From the NCBI GenBank assembly GCA_963808775.1, contig CAWEGR010000003.1, positions 62,001 to 126,000 on the forward strand: a stretch of 64,000 nucleotides of DNA. The letters are read 5' to 3'. The position numbers were made by a program, and so were the translations under genes. This document shows, one piece after another, positions 1-12,611 of the stretch. Each line of letters opens with the position of its first letter. Positions within the stretch are counted from its first letter, which is position 1. Under the pieces are notes generated by a model. The model was not told the origin of the DNA and made no database searches. It worked only from the letters and a program-made list of their open reading frames with translations. This stretch comes from JACVRW01 sp963808775 (lineage in GTDB: Bacteria; Actinomycetota; Thermoleophilia; Solirubrobacterales; Thermoleophilaceae).

Positions 1-658
1 ACTCCTTCGAGGCGTCCGCGTTCACGATCCCGCCGCCGCCGTAGATCACGGGCCGGCGCGCGTTCGCGAGCGCCTTGGCCGCCAGCCGGATCTGCTTCGC
101 GTTGCCCTCCGTCGTCGGCTGGTAGCCCGGCAGGTGCACCTTGCTGACCGGCTCGTACGGGATGTCGGCGCGCGAGAGGTCCTGCGGAACGTCGACCAGC
201 ACGGGGCCCGGCCGTCCCGTCCTCGCGATGTGGAACGCCTCGTGGATCGCCTTCGGGATCTCCCGCGGGTCCTGGATCATGATCGAGTGCTTGACGATCG
301 GCATCGTGATGCCTGAGATGTCGGCCTCCTGGAAGCCGTCCGTGCCGATCAGCTCGGTCCGCACCTGACCCGTCAGGAAGACGGTCGGCACGCTGTCCAT
401 CACGGCGTCGGCGATGCAGGTGACCAGGTTGGTGGCGCCGGGCCCGCTCGTGGCGAGGGCGACTCCCACCTTGCCGGAGGCCTTCGCGTATCCCTCCGCC
501 GCGTGCCCCGCGCCCTGCTCGTGGCGGCACTGCACGTGGCGCACGCCCGCGTCGTAGAGCGCGTCGTAGGTCGGGAGGTTGGCGCCGCCGGGGATCCCGA
601 ATACGTGCTCGACGCCCTCGGCCTTGAGGCACTCCATGATGGCGTCGACGGCTCGCAT
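1..658 (-). CDS. ilvB: Acetolactate synthase large subunit, N-terminal part (runs off the left edge)
   Basis: This is the thiamine-diphosphate enzyme that condenses pyruvate to acetolactate, the first common step of branched-chain amino acid synthesis. About 219 residues are visible. They begin MRAVDAIMECLKAEGVEHVF and continue with the TPP-binding segments FGIPGGANLP and RHEQGAGHAAEGYAKASGKVG, the ATSGPGATNLVT stretch, and the FQEAD..GIT region. All of these are typical of the N-terminal TPP-binding domain. ATG at 658 is preceded by AAAGGAG (complement of 670-676), a strong ribosome site at good spacing. The remainder, and probably ilvN and ilvC, would lie to the left. The family call is firm; whether the gene is the biosynthetic or a catabolic paralogue cannot be told from this fragment. 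Confidence 0.93.
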   Translation of the reverse strand, partial: MRAVDAIMECLKAEGVEHVFGIPGGANLPTYDALYDAGVRHVQCRHEQGAGHAAEGYAKASGKVGVALATSGPGATNLVTCIADAVMDSVPTVFLTGQVRTELIGTDGFQEADISGITMPIVKHSIMIQDPREIPKAIHEAFHIARTGRPGPVLVDVPQDLSRADIPYEPVSKVHLPGYQPTTEGNAKQIRLAAKALANARRPVIYGGGGIVNADASKE

Positions 659-738
659 GACGGCAACCGCTCCTTTCGCGGTGGGGGAAGGTCTGACCGC
701 GGGGCCAGGCGGTCGAGTCTAACAGCGGTTTTTCGCGC

Positions 739-1026
739 TCAGACCGGGTTTCCTGCCGGTCGCGAGACCGGCTCTGAGGGATCCGGATAGTCGAGGTCCG
801 TGCCGCAGGTCATGCACACCTGATCGCTGATCTTCACGACGTGGGAGCAGCGCGGACAGCGGCGCCGCGGCTCGAAGCGCTCGTCGCGCATGAGCAGCGC
901 GGCGAAGATGCCGATTCCAGGCAGCGCGCAGCCCACGAGGAACCAGATCAGGAACGACCCGCCCTTGAGCCGGGCGATGGCTCCGGTGGCGACTCCGAAG
1001 GCGAACGCGATGAAGAGGAACTCCAC
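739..1026 (-). CDS. Small membrane protein with C-terminal zinc ribbon
   Basis: A 95-residue protein starting at GTG 1026. Residues about 1-45 hold two hydrophobic segments (MEFLFIAFAFGVATGAIA and FLIWFLVGCALPGIGIFAALL). Residues about 57-78 hold a CPRC...CMTC zinc-ribbon knuckle pair. This layout, a membrane hairpin followed by a cytoplasmic zinc ribbon, is common in uncharacterised actinobacterial proteins. The gene follows a 56-residue membrane microprotein by 15 bp and probably shares its transcript. Function unknown; I recognise no specific family. Confidence 0.75.
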   Translation of the reverse strand: MEFLFIAFAFGVATGAIARLKGGSFLIWFLVGCALPGIGIFAALLMRDERFEPRRRCPRCSHVVKISDQVCMTCGTDLDYPDPSEPVSRPAGNPV

Positions 1027-1041
1027 GCGGCCCGCCCGCGG

Positions 1042-1212
1042 TCAGAGCACCCGAAGCGCCCAGACGACGGCGATCACCGCGACGACCGCAACGATGATCC
1101 AGGCGGCCGCGGCCACGAAGCCGAGCACCATCTTGAAGAGGATGTAGGCCGCCACGACGAGCACCAGCACGGCCAGCGTCTTCTTGCCGATGTTGGAGAG
1201 GGCCTCTCCCAT
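1042..1212 (-). CDS. 56-residue membrane microprotein
   Basis: ATG at 1212 opens a 56-codon frame ending in TGA at 1042. The product begins MGEALSNIGKKTLAVLVLVV and is almost wholly hydrophobic after residue 11, with two membrane segments (about 12-30 and 34-52), ending WALRVL. The codon pattern is GC-rich in third positions like its neighbours. It sits 15 bp upstream of the zinc-ribbon membrane protein and 24 bp downstream of the GNAT gene, on the same strand, consistent with one operon. No function can be assigned. Confidence 0.65.
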   Translation of the reverse strand: MGEALSNIGKKTLAVLVLVVAAYILFKMVLGFVAAAAWIIVAVVAVIAVVWALRVL

Positions 1213-1236
1213 GCACCGCAATTCTGGCAGAGGCGC

Positions 1237-2184
1237 TTACAGGAGCCGGGCGGGGCGCGTGGGCAGGTAGCGGTCGAGGCCGGGGAGCGGCACCGACGAG
1301 AGGACCCACGCCGGCCAGTGGATCCAGAAGCCCAGCCGGCGCAGCCGGTCGAGCAGCCACCACGAGGACGATGTGCAGAACACGCCGAAGCTCTCGGGCT
1401 CGTGCATCTTGGCGACGCGGTCGAGCGCTGACAGCACGAGCGGGATCAGGTCCTGCGGCGACTCGCCGACCGCCGGCCCGATGTCGCCCTCCGAGCTGAC
1501 CCAGCAGAGCGCGAGCACCCCGCCGCTGCCCTCGTCGAGCAGCGCGAGGCACGAGCGGGTGCGCCCGAAGAACTCATGAAGGAGCGGCCGCTCGTGGCCG
1601 ATCGCCGGCGGCTCGAGGCGCTTCCATTCGACGACCGCTCGCTCGGGCGTGAGGGCGTGGACCGCGGGCAGGGTGGCGTCGACCTCCTGCGCGCGCAGCT
1701 CCAGGTAACGGTCGACGCGCTGGCGCATGTGCCAGTGGCCCGCCGCGGGCATCACGCCGAACTCCGTGTAGAGGGTGAGGTCGACGGGCGTGCCGAGGGT
1801 CACCACCACGCGTCCGAGATCGGGCGTCGGGCGATCGGGCCAGATCCGGCCGAGCAGCGAGCGGCCGATGCCATGTCCCGAGTGGTTCGGGGACACCCAC
1901 AGCTCGGTCATCTCGTCCATCGAGCCGAAGCGCGACGAGCGCGCGTAGCCGACCATCTCGTCGCCGTCGTCGCAGATCCAGAACGCGCCGCCATCCTGCG
2001 CCGCCACGAACTCGGCGAACGGCCGCGTTCGCCGCCAGTCGTCCTCGAGCGCCCCCTCGTCCCTGCCCTCGCCGGGCCGCAGGAGCCCGCGCTCGCGGCG
2101 CGAGGCGTCCCAGGCCGACTCGCCGAGCAGGAACGCCGTCCGCAGGTCGGCGCTGCCGCCCTCTCGAAAGCCGAGCTCGCTCAT
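1237..2184 (-). CDS. GNAT-family N-acetyltransferase, two-domain
   Basis: A 315-residue protein. The N-terminal half contains a GNAT core: a beta strand FWICDDGDEMVGYA (about residues 68-81) and the acetyl-CoA pyrophosphate-binding motif A in WVSPNHSGHGIGRSLLGRI (about 96-114). The C-terminal half (about 175-300) has weaker GNAT-like features (LALLDEGSGG, FGVFCTSSSWWLLDRLRRLGF), suggesting a tandem or degenerate second domain. The start ATGAGC overlaps the stop of the upstream gene by 4 bp (ATGA), implying translational coupling. The acetylated substrate is unknown. Confidence 0.82.
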   Translation of the reverse strand: MSELGFREGGSADLRTAFLLGESAWDASRRERGLLRPGEGRDEGALEDDWRRTRPFAEFVAAQDGGAFWICDDGDEMVGYARSSRFGSMDEMTELWVSPNHSGHGIGRSLLGRIWPDRPTPDLGRVVVTLGTPVDLTLYTEFGVMPAAGHWHMRQRVDRYLELRAQEVDATLPAVHALTPERAVVEWKRLEPPAIGHERPLLHEFFGRTRSCLALLDEGSGGVLALCWVSSEGDIGPAVGESPQDLIPLVLSALDRVAKMHEPESFGVFCTSSSWWLLDRLRRLGFWIHWPAWVLSSVPLPGLDRYLPTRPARLL

Positions 2185-2872
2185 CGCGCGGCCGCGACCG
2201 CCACGCGCAGCGCGGGCCGCATCGGCTCGGGCATGCGGCGCCGCACGCGCCAGGGCGCCCCCGCGAAGGCGTGGTTCGCCACCGTGGCGAAGCCGACTTC
2301 GTCCACGCGCAGGGCCAGCAGCAGGTGAGCCACCCGGTCCGAGGGCGGCAGCTCCGGATCGGTCGTGCGGACGCAGAAGCAGTGGACGACAGCATGGCTG
2401 CGCAGCGGGCCGAGCCGGCTGCTTGCCCGACGGCTCCTTCCCCCCGGCGCCACGAGCAGCGCGCCCGCCTCGCCGACGAGCCAGACTCCGAGGGAGCCGC
2501 GCTCGAGCGCCAGGCCGGTCTCGCGCTGGAGCTCGCGCTCGTCGTGGCCGAGCAGATCGCCGAGGAGTCCCTGGGCCACGGGCTCAGAGGCCTCGTTGCG
2601 GGGCCCCTTTCGCCTGACCACGCTCGCGCCGCGGAAGGCGTACAGCTCGGGAATGATCCACGCGTGCGCGATCGCCGCCAGCGCGACCGGCGTGGCCAGC
2701 GGATCGAGCAGGAGCATCCCGGCGCCCGCGGCGACGAACGGCACCGTGTACAGCAGCGTCCACGCGTGCCAGATGCGCCCCCAGCGCCTGAGCCACGCGG
2801 CATCCGTGGGCGCGCGCCAGGGAACCGAGGCCAGCTCGGGCAGGGCCTGACTCGGGCAGGGCCGTGACCCAT
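2181..2872 (-). CDS. Conserved hypothetical protein with N-terminal membrane hairpin (frame broken near start)
   Basis: The well-supported reading frame runs from about 2879 to 2181 and encodes ...WRAPTDAAWLRRWGRIW, two hydrophobic segments (TLLYTVPFVAAGAGMLLLDP and VALAAIAHAWIIPELYAF), then about 140 soluble residues ending RVAVAAAR. Its only in-frame ATG/GTG/TTG start is GTG 2744, which would cut into the first membrane segment. An ATG at 2872 overlaps the previous gene's stop (TAATG) but lies in another frame. Joining them needs a net two extra bases (or 17) to be removed, and a 16-bp tandem duplication of CTCGGGCAGGGCC-type sequence lies exactly there (about 2834-2863). The gene ends in an ATGA overlap with the GNAT gene. 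Function unknown. Confidence 0.6.
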
Positions 2873-3096
2873 TACCCGCCCGCGATTGGGCGGCGCATGA
2901 TCACGAGATCCGCGTCGCGCGGGAGCTCGCGGACGTGGGAAGCGCGTCCGGGCCCCTCCGGCACGGTCCCGATGTAGCCGACGGCCTGCTGCTCGCGGAA
3001 CTCGTCCACGGCGGCCCGGAAGGCCTCGTCATCCTTGACGGTCCACTCGGCGAGCGTGGTGTGTCCGCTGCCGTCGAGCCTGATCAGTCGCGCCAT
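2872..3096 (-). CDS. Small conserved hypothetical protein (74 aa)
   Basis: A frame of 74 codons beginning MARLIRLDGSGHTTLAEW. I chose ATG 3096 rather than an upstream in-frame ATG because GGAGGAG lies immediately before it (complement of about 3099-3106). The protein is soluble, with a charged helix DDEAFRAAVDEFREQQAVGY followed by VPEGPGRASHVRELP and a basic C-terminus MRRPIAGG. Its stop codon overlaps the ATG of the next gene. It lies between gatB and the hypothetical-GNAT group on the same strand. No family was recognised. Confidence 0.7.
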   Translation of the reverse strand: MARLIRLDGSGHTTLAEWTVKDDEAFRAAVDEFREQQAVGYIGTVPEGPGRASHVRELPRDADLVIMRRPIAGG

Positions 3097-3136
3097 ATCT
3101 CCTCCCTTGGCCTGAGCCCTCGGGGGCATGGTACGC

Positions 3137-4557
<1,421 letters not shown>

Positions 4558-4561
<4 letters not shown>

Positions 4562-5964
4562 GAGCCCGCCCCCACCGGGATCCCCTCGAAGCCGATCGCG
4601 CGCTCGAGGGCGTGCGCGGCCTCGAGGATGCGCTGCTCGCTGAACGCGGGGCCCGCGATCTGGAAGCCCACCGGCAGGCCGTCCGACAGCCCGGCCGGGA
4701 TCGAGATGGCGGGCGTGCCGGCGAGCGGCATCGGCACCGTGAAGTAGTCCGACAGGTACATCGCGAGCGGATCGGCCGTCCGCTCGCCGAGCGCGAACGC
4801 GACGGTCGGCGAGGTGGGCGTGACGATCAGGTCGACCTTCTCGAAGGCCGCCCTGAAGTCCTCGACGATGCGCGTGCGGACCTTCTGCGCCTGGCCGTAG
4901 TAGGCGTCGTAGTAGCCCGACGAGAGCGCATACGTGCCGATCATGATGCGCCGCTTGACCTCGTCCCCGAAGCCGTCGTGGCGCGTCTGCTCGTACATCT
5001 CGGTCAGGTCGCCGTCGCCGTGGCGCCAGCCGTACCGCACCCCGTCGTAGCGGGCGAGATTGGCGCTCGCCTCGGCGGGCGCGATCACGTAGTAGGCGGA
5101 CAGCCCGAGCCCGGCGCTCGGCAGGTCGACCGTCTCGACCTCGCCGCCGAGCTGCTCGATCAGCGCGATCGTCTCGCGCGTGACGTCCGCCACGCCGGGC
5201 TCGAGACCCTCCTCCTCGAGCCCCCAGACGCCGAAGCGCACGCCCTTCAGGTCCTCCGCGCTCGGCAACTCGATCTCGCCCGGGATGCCGAGCGAGGTGG
5301 AGTCGCATGGGTCGCGGCCCTCGAGGTGCCGCAACATCAGGGCGGCGTCCGTGACGTCACGCGTGAGCGGGCCGCACTGGTCGAGCGAGGAGGCGAAGGC
5401 GATCATCCCGAAGCGCGAGACCGCGCCGTAGGTGGGCTTCATCCCGACGATGCCGCAGAGCGAGGCCGGCTGGCGGATCGAGCCCCCGGTGTCGGTGCCG
5501 ATCGCCCAGGGCGCCCTCCCGGCGGCGACGGCCGCGGCGCTGCCGCCGCTCGACCCGCCCGGGACACGCGAGCGGTCCCAGGGGTTCTCGACGGGGTGAT
5601 AGCCGGAGTTCTCGTTCGAGGACCCCATCGCGAACTCGTCCTGGTTCGTCTTGCCGAGCACGCGCGCGCCCGCTGCCTCGAGGTTGCGCACGCTCGTGGC
5701 GGTGTAGGGCGGGCGGTAGCCCTCGAGGATGCGCGAGCCGGCGGAGCTCGGGACGCCCTCCACGCAGAACAGGTCCTTGGCGGCGAACGGCGGCAGCGTG
5801 CCCGCATCGGCCGGGGTCTCCTCGGCCACCCACAGGTAGGCGCCCAGGTCGTCGCTCCCGGCGCGCTCGCGCCAGAACTCGAACACCTCCTGCGCGGAGG
5901 TGTCGCCCTTCTCGATCAGCGCCGCCTGCTGCGCCGCGGTGAGCTCGAGCAGCTCGGAGCTCAC
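4558..5964 (-). CDS. gatA: Asp-tRNA(Asn)/Glu-tRNA(Gln) amidotransferase subunit A
   Basis: 468 residues of the amidase signature family, the glutaminase subunit that supplies ammonia to GatB. The catalytic Lys is in PPFAAKDLFCVEGV (about residue 62). The Ser-cisSer-Lys partners are in the glycine/serine-rich PGGSSGGSAAAVAAGRAP and IGTDTGGSIRQPAS (about 135-165), followed by the VGMKPTYG segment. The rest (EGRDPCDSTS, YYVIAPAEASANLARYDGVR) matches GatA throughout. Its ATG overlaps the gatC stop by 4 bp and its stop overlaps the gatB GTG, so all three subunits should be made stoichiometrically. No glutaminyl-tRNA synthetase is visible in this window. Confidence 0.97.
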
Positions 5965-6248
5965 GACGCCCCCGGCGTGGGCACCCGGAAGCCGTCCGGC
6001 GAGGCGTCCGGCGCCTGCTCGAGCGCGCGCTCCTTCGACAGGCTCTCGCGCGGGACGTCCTCGCGCAGCACGTTCTCGAGCTGCACCACGTGCGAGGTCG
6101 GCTCGACGCCCTCGAGGTCGAGCTGGTTCATGCGCTCGACGTGCTCGAGGATCTTCGTGAGCTCGGGCCCGATGCGCTCGACCTCCTCGTCCGTGAGCTT
6201 GAGGCGGGCGAGGCGGGCCACGTGCAGGACCTGGTCGCGCTCGATCAT
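5961..6248 (-). CDS. gatC: Asp-tRNA(Asn)/Glu-tRNA(Gln) amidotransferase subunit C
   Basis: 95 residues beginning MIERDQVLHVARLARLKLTD, the conserved GatC helix that wraps around GatA. It is followed by EVERIGPELTKILEHVERMN, LDLEGVEPTSHV and LREDVPRESLSKE, all hallmark segments. First gene of the gat operon; it overlaps gatA by 4 bp. About 25 bp separate it from the frameshifted membrane-protein gene upstream, so that gene may belong to the same transcript. Confidence 0.95.
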   Translation of the reverse strand: MIERDQVLHVARLARLKLTDEEVERIGPELTKILEHVERMNQLDLEGVEPTSHVVQLENVLREDVPRESLSKERALEQAPDASPDGFRVPTPGAS

Positions 6249-6272
6249 CGGCGCGATTGTAGGCGGGGCGGC

Positions 6273-6759
6273 CTAGTCACCCGCGCCAGGCGGAGGCGAG
6301 CGGAACGTCTCGATCGGGGCGGGCTCGGGTGCGGGCGCACCGGCGAGGTCCGTGTAGCCGCCCGGCCTCTGCGGGCGCTCGTCGCGCATCGCGAGCCAGG
6401 CGCCGGCGAGGACCCCGAGCGCGCCCGCGAGGCCAAGCCAGAGGCCCCAGCCGCGGCCGCCGGCGGCGTCGGGCAGGTTCGCGACCCGGATCAGGACGAG
6501 GATCACGTCCGATGATCGCGGCGCCCGCGAGAAAGGCGCTGTAGGCGATCGGGACGCTCGGCAGGCGCTGCACGGCCGTGATCAGCCAGAGCCCCACGGC
6601 CGCCGCCGCCAAGAGTGCGAGCAGGACGTCCGTGACGGCGAGCGACTCCCATGCGCTCGCGTCCGGCTCCGAGTACCACGGCGTCCACAGCGAGACGAGC
6701 AGCACGATGCCGCCCGCCGCCGCGATCCACTCGCCCGCACGGAGCCTGCGCAGGTTCAT
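6273..6759 (-). CDS. Four-segment membrane protein (one-base frameshift)
   Basis: From ATG 6759 the frame encodes MNLRRLRAGEWIAAAGGIVL, then LLVSLWTPWYS, a second segment around LLALLAAAAVGLWLITAV and a third at YSAFLAGAAIIG. The reading then jumps frame to VILVLIRVANLPD...WLGLAGALGVLAGAWLAMRDE and a proline-rich tail ending PPPGAGD. Deleting one A near 6509 (GGAC to GGC) makes one 161-residue protein of four membrane segments. The length (487 bp) is consistent with exactly one extra base. Many actinobacterial proteins share this small four-helix pattern with a short acidic linker after the first helix. Function unknown; proximity to gatC is probably incidental. Confidence 0.7.
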
Positions 6760-7019
6760 CCGCGCGGGCAGGCTACCGCTCGCCGCCCCCGGCAAGGGGA
6801 GGTGCCGGGGACGGCGGCGGCGCCGCGCGGGTCGGCCTAGCGAGGGGAACGGCGGCCCGCGCGCTGCCCGGCCGCTCTTTTGCGTCTCCACCGGAGGCAC
6901 CGGCCGGGCATGGCGCACCTTGTCGCAGTCCGCCGTGCCGCAGAAGGGGGGCCTGCCCCCGAGCGGGGGTGCGGTTACCCGTACTCGGGCCGCCCGGGCG
7001 TCCAGCCATCATTCGGGGC

Positions 7020-8675
7020 ATGCGGTCTGCCGTGCGGCTACCACTCGCGGGCGCGGCGTTCCTGGCGCTTGCCGATACGGCCATCGTGGCCCTCGCGCTG
7101 CCGCCGATCCTGCGCGAGCTCGACACGGACGTGGCGGGGGTTGCCGCCGTGCTCGGTGTCTACGCCGTGGTGCTGGCGATCGCCCTCCCGCCGGCGGAGT
7201 GGCTTCGCGCCCGCACGGGCACGCGCAGCGTCGGCCTCGGGGCGATCGCGCTGTTCGCGGGCGGATCGGTGGTCTGCGGCATCGCCGACAGCCTCGACCT
7301 GCTGCTGGCGGCGCGCGCGGTCCAGGCGGTGGGCGGGGCGGGCCTGCTCGTGACCGCCTACGCGGTGCTGCGGCGAGATGACACGGGCCCGCGGCTCTGG
7401 GCCTATGCGGCCCTGCTCGGAACGGCGGCGGGCCCGGCGATCGGCGGGGCGCTCACGCAGGCCTTCGGCTGGCGCTCGATCTTCCTGATCCAGGCGCCCG
7501 CGGCCCTGATCGCGGTGCCGGGCGTGCTCGCCCCCGAGCCGCGCCGGTCCCGCCGTGGGGCGCGCGCGACGGGCACGCGCTTCGGCCTGCTCGGGCCGGT
7601 CGCGCTGGCGCTCCTGTCGGGCGCGATCGCCGCCGCGCTGTTCCTGACCGTGCTGCTCCTGATCAGCGGCTGGGGCGACGAGCCGCTCGAGGCGGCGCTC
7701 GTGGTGAGCGTCATGCCGCTCGCCGCCCTGATGGCGGGTGCCGTTCCCGGCTCGGCCGCTGTGCGCGCCGCGGGCGGCGCGCTGCTCGTCACCGCGGGCA
7801 CGGCCGCGCTCGCCTTCCTCCCGACCGCGGACGCCGCCTGGACGATCCCGCCCCAGATCGCGATCGGCCTCGGCATGGGCCTGGCGCTGCCGGCGCTCGC
7901 CGGCGGGCTGCTGCCGGAGCGGAGCGGCCGCGACGCGGCCCGGCTGCTGTCGCTGCGCCATCTCGGGATCGCGCTGGCGCTCGTGATCCTCGCGCCGATC
8001 GCCCAGAGCGAGCTCGACTCGACCCTGGCCGAGACGCGCGAGAAGGGCGCCGCGATCATCCTCGACGCGCCGATCGACCCGCGCGTGAAGTTCGACATCG
8101 CTCCCCAGCTCTCCGAGAGCGTGGAGACCGAGGATCCGCGCGGCGGGATGTCCGGCGTGTTCGAGCGGGGCCGCGGGGAGGTCGAGGACGACGAGCGCGA
8201 GGCCTACGACGAGCTCACGGCGCAGGCCGACGAGGTGCTCGTCGCCGCGGTCAACAACTCGTTCTCGATCGCCTACCTCGTTGCCGCGGGGCTGGCGGGG
8301 CTGGCGGCGCTGATGCTCGCGCCCGCCGCGGTCGCGCCGTCGGGCCTGCGCGCGGCTCTGGCCTTCGGCGCCGTGGTGCTCGCCGCGCTGGCGGTGGCCG
8401 GCTTCGCCGCGGTGGCGGACGAGCAGCGGCCGGCTGAGGTGGTGATCCAGGACCCGTGCGAGGACCGCGACTCCCCGGGCAGCGGCGGCATCGCCGGGTT
8501 CCTGCAGGACGCAGCGCTGGTCGCGCTCGACGAGGTGGCCTGCCGCGCGGGCTCCTCGCGCGAGGAGCTCGTTCTTGCGATGGTCGACGAGGAGGCCGCG
8601 CGCGAGTACGAGGAGCGCTACGACGTCGATCCGCGTTCGGTGATCGACCTCGCCGAGACGGTGCTGCCGGGCTAG
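7020..8675 (+). CDS. MFS transporter (DHA2-like) with extracytoplasmic insertion and C-terminal domain
   Basis: 551 residues from ATG 7020, where the first helix begins MRSAVRLPLAGAAFLALADT. Typical major-facilitator helices fill residues about 5-340, including the motif-C-like GTAAGPAIGGALTQAFGWR typical of drug:proton antiporters and AARAVQAVGGAGLL. It departs from the family after about residue 345: an acidic, non-membrane stretch of about 80 residues (PIDPRVKFDIAPQLSESVE...DDEREAYDELT) precedes two further helices. A soluble tail of about 90 residues (EDRDSPGSGG...YDVDPRSVIDLAETVLPG) ends the protein. The stop shares a CTAG with the convergent folD stop. Substrate unknown; efflux is the default inference. 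Confidence 0.85.
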   Translation: MRSAVRLPLAGAAFLALADTAIVALALPPILRELDTDVAGVAAVLGVYAVVLAIALPPAEWLRARTGTRSVGLGAIALFAGGSVVCGIADSLDLLLAARAVQAVGGAGLLVTAYAVLRRDDTGPRLWAYAALLGTAAGPAIGGALTQAFGWRSIFLIQAPAALIAVPGVLAPEPRRSRRGARATGTRFGLLGPVALALLSGAIAAALFLTVLLLISGWGDEPLEAALVVSVMPLAALMAGAVPGSAAVRAAGGALLVTAGTAALAFLPTADAAWTIPPQIAIGLGMGLALPALAGGLLPERSGRDAARLLSLRHLGIALALVILAPIAQSELDSTLAETREKGAAIILDAPIDPRVKFDIAPQLSESVETEDPRGGMSGVFERGRGEVEDDEREAYDELTAQADEVLVAAVNNSFSIAYLVAAGLAGLAALMLAPAAVAPSGLRAALAFGAVVLAALAVAGFAAVADEQRPAEVVIQDPCEDRDSPGSGGIAGFLQDAALVALDEVACRAGSSREELVLAMVDEEAAREYEERYDVDPRSVIDLAETVLPG

Positions 8676-9514
8676 CCGGCGGCGGCCCTGGCCGCCTTCA
8701 GCGTGTTCACGAGCAGCATCGCCCGCGTCATCGGGCCGACACCGCCCGGGACCGGCGTGATCGCCGCCGCCTTCTCCGCCACCGGCTCGAAGTCGACGTC
8801 GCCCACGAGGCCGTCCTCGGTCCGGTTCGTCCCCACGTCGATGACGACGGCGCCCTCGCGCACCATGTCGGCGGTCACGAGGCCCGCCGACCCGACTGCG
8901 GCGATCAGGACGTCGGCCTCGCTGCAGACCGCGGGCAGGTCGCGCGTCCGGGAGTGGCAGTGCGTGACGGTCGCGTTCGCCGCGAGCAGGAGCTGCACCA
9001 TCGGCTTGCCCACGAGGATGGAGCGGCCGAGCACCACGGCGCGCGCGCCCGAGAGCTCGGTGCCCGTGTCCTCGAGCAGCCGCATGCAGCCGGCGGGGGT
9101 GCAGGGCACGATCGCCTCCTCGCGGTTGTGCATGAGCAGGCCGGCGTTGACGGTCGTGAGGCCGTCCACGTCCTTGGCCGGGTCGATCAGCGAGATGAAC
9201 TCGTCCTGCTCGAGATGGCCGGGGAGTGGAAGCTGCAGCAGGATGCCGTGCACGCGCTCATCGGCGTTGAGCGAGGTGATCAGCTCGGCGAGCGCCTCGG
9301 CCGAGACGTCGCCGCCGGGCTCGTGGTGGAAGGACTCGAAGCCGACCTCCGCCGAGTCCTCGCGCTTCATGCGCACGTAGACCGCGGAGGCGGGGTCCTC
9401 CCCGACGAGGATCGTCGCGAGTCCCGGCCTGAGCCCGAGCGCGGCCACCTCCTCCGCCACCTCGGCCTTGACCCGTGCCGCGACGGCCTTGCCGTCGATG
9501 ATCTTCGCCGCCAT
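8672..9514 (-). CDS. folD: Bifunctional methylenetetrahydrofolate dehydrogenase/cyclohydrolase
   Basis: 280 residues, the standard FolD length. The enzyme interconverts 5,10-methylene-THF, 5,10-methenyl-THF and 10-formyl-THF in the cytoplasm. It shows the substrate-site segment SAVYVRMKRE with the catalytic Lys, the GILLQLPLPGH motif, DPAKDVDG, PCTPAGCMRLL, the nucleotide-binding LGRSILVGKPM, and the C-terminal signature PVPGGVGPMTRAML. Start ATG 9514 gives MAAKIIDGKAVA, matching family N-termini. It lies just downstream of pcrA on the same strand, with 27 bp between, and converges on the MFS gene. Confidence 0.97.
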   Translation of the reverse strand: MAAKIIDGKAVAARVKAEVAEEVAALGLRPGLATILVGEDPASAVYVRMKREDSAEVGFESFHHEPGGDVSAEALAELITSLNADERVHGILLQLPLPGHLEQDEFISLIDPAKDVDGLTTVNAGLLMHNREEAIVPCTPAGCMRLLEDTGTELSGARAVVLGRSILVGKPMVQLLLAANATVTHCHSRTRDLPAVCSEADVLIAAVGSAGLVTADMVREGAVVIDVGTNRTEDGLVGDVDFEPVAEKAAAITPVPGGVGPMTRAMLLVNTLKAARAAAG

Positions 9515-9541
9515 GGCGCGGCAGTGTACGAATTTGTTCGG

Positions 9542-11730
<2,189 letters not shown>

Positions 11731-11758
11731 CCGCCCAACGATAGGGCCGGGCTCGGCG

Positions 11759-12611
11759 TCAGAGGTCGCGGCGGCCGAACGCGGTCCGCGCCGCGAGCCC
11801 GACGAGGCCGAGGTACGCGATCGTCCAGAGCCAGAGCAGCGGACCGCCCTCCTGCGCGCCGCCGAAGGGGCCGAGCCGCACGAGCACGCCGGTCACGCCG
11901 CGGACGTCCGTGGTGAGGCCCTCGAGCCCGGCCTGGTAGAGCGCCTCGAACGGCAGGAGCCAGGCGCTGACGCTCGCGACCGTCTCGAGCTCGTCCACCG
12001 ACAGCGCGTCTCCGATCTGGCCGAGCAGCCCGGCGGCGAGGCCGGCGCCGAACAGCATGAAGATGCCGATTCCGTTCGCGGTGGCGCTCATGAACACGGA
12101 GCCGAGCAGCGACAGCGCCGCGATCACGAGCACGCCGAGCACGAGCCCGAGGCCCGGCAGCACGACCTGATCGGGCCACCACTCGCCGGTCAGGCCGGTG
12201 ATCACCATCGCGGCCGTGTAGATCGCCGCCACGTACAGGGAGCAGATGAACCCGGCGCCCGCGAAGCGGCCGAGCAGGAGCGAGGTGCGCCCGACCGGCC
12301 TCACCACGAGCGGCTGCAGCAATCCGCGCTCGGCATCTCCGCGCACGACCCCGAGCGTCAGGAAGGAGGCGAGCACGGCTCCGAGGAAGAGCGTCGTGAA
12401 CATCGCGAGCCCGAACAGCGTCGAACCCGTCAGGACGCGCTCGTCGAGCTGCTGCGCGGGCGCCGAGGTCCTCGACCGCGTCGAACGCCACGGTGGTGCC
12501 GAGGGTGTAGAGCGCGAGAAAGCCGACCGAGAGCACGAGCACGACGACGAGCACGCGCCTGCGCACGCACTCGCGGACCGCGTAGCGAGCGATCACGACG
12601 GCTCCGCTCAT
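11759..12611 (-). CDS. ABC-2-type transporter permease (one-base frameshift)
   Basis: The N-terminus from ATG 12611 reads MSGAVVIARYAVRECVRRRV followed by a strong membrane helix VLVVVLVLSVGFLALYTLGT. The rest (FGLAMFTTLFLGAVLASFLT, GRTSLLLGRFAGAGFICSLY, GLGLVLGVLVIAAL...) lies in another frame and supplies five more helices, ending FGRRDL. Removing one C from the CCC run near 12460 joins them as ...DLGAAQQLDE... and gives 283 residues. This is the common membrane subunit of ABC-2 exporters, paired with the ATPase just upstream (ATGA overlap). The exported substrate is unknown. The proximal pcrA has its own start 28 bp downstream. Confidence 0.85.

Noticed and set aside
719..1552. Long opposite- or same-strand frames rich in Arg, Pro and Ala across the window
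   Set aside because: These are shadows produced by high GC content; they lack motifs and overlap recognised genes.
6787..6810. Hairpin CCCCGGCA/TGCCGGGG upstream of the four-segment membrane protein
   Set aside because: The stem is only 8 bp in very GC-rich DNA, with no associated T-run or conserved motif. Chance is likely.
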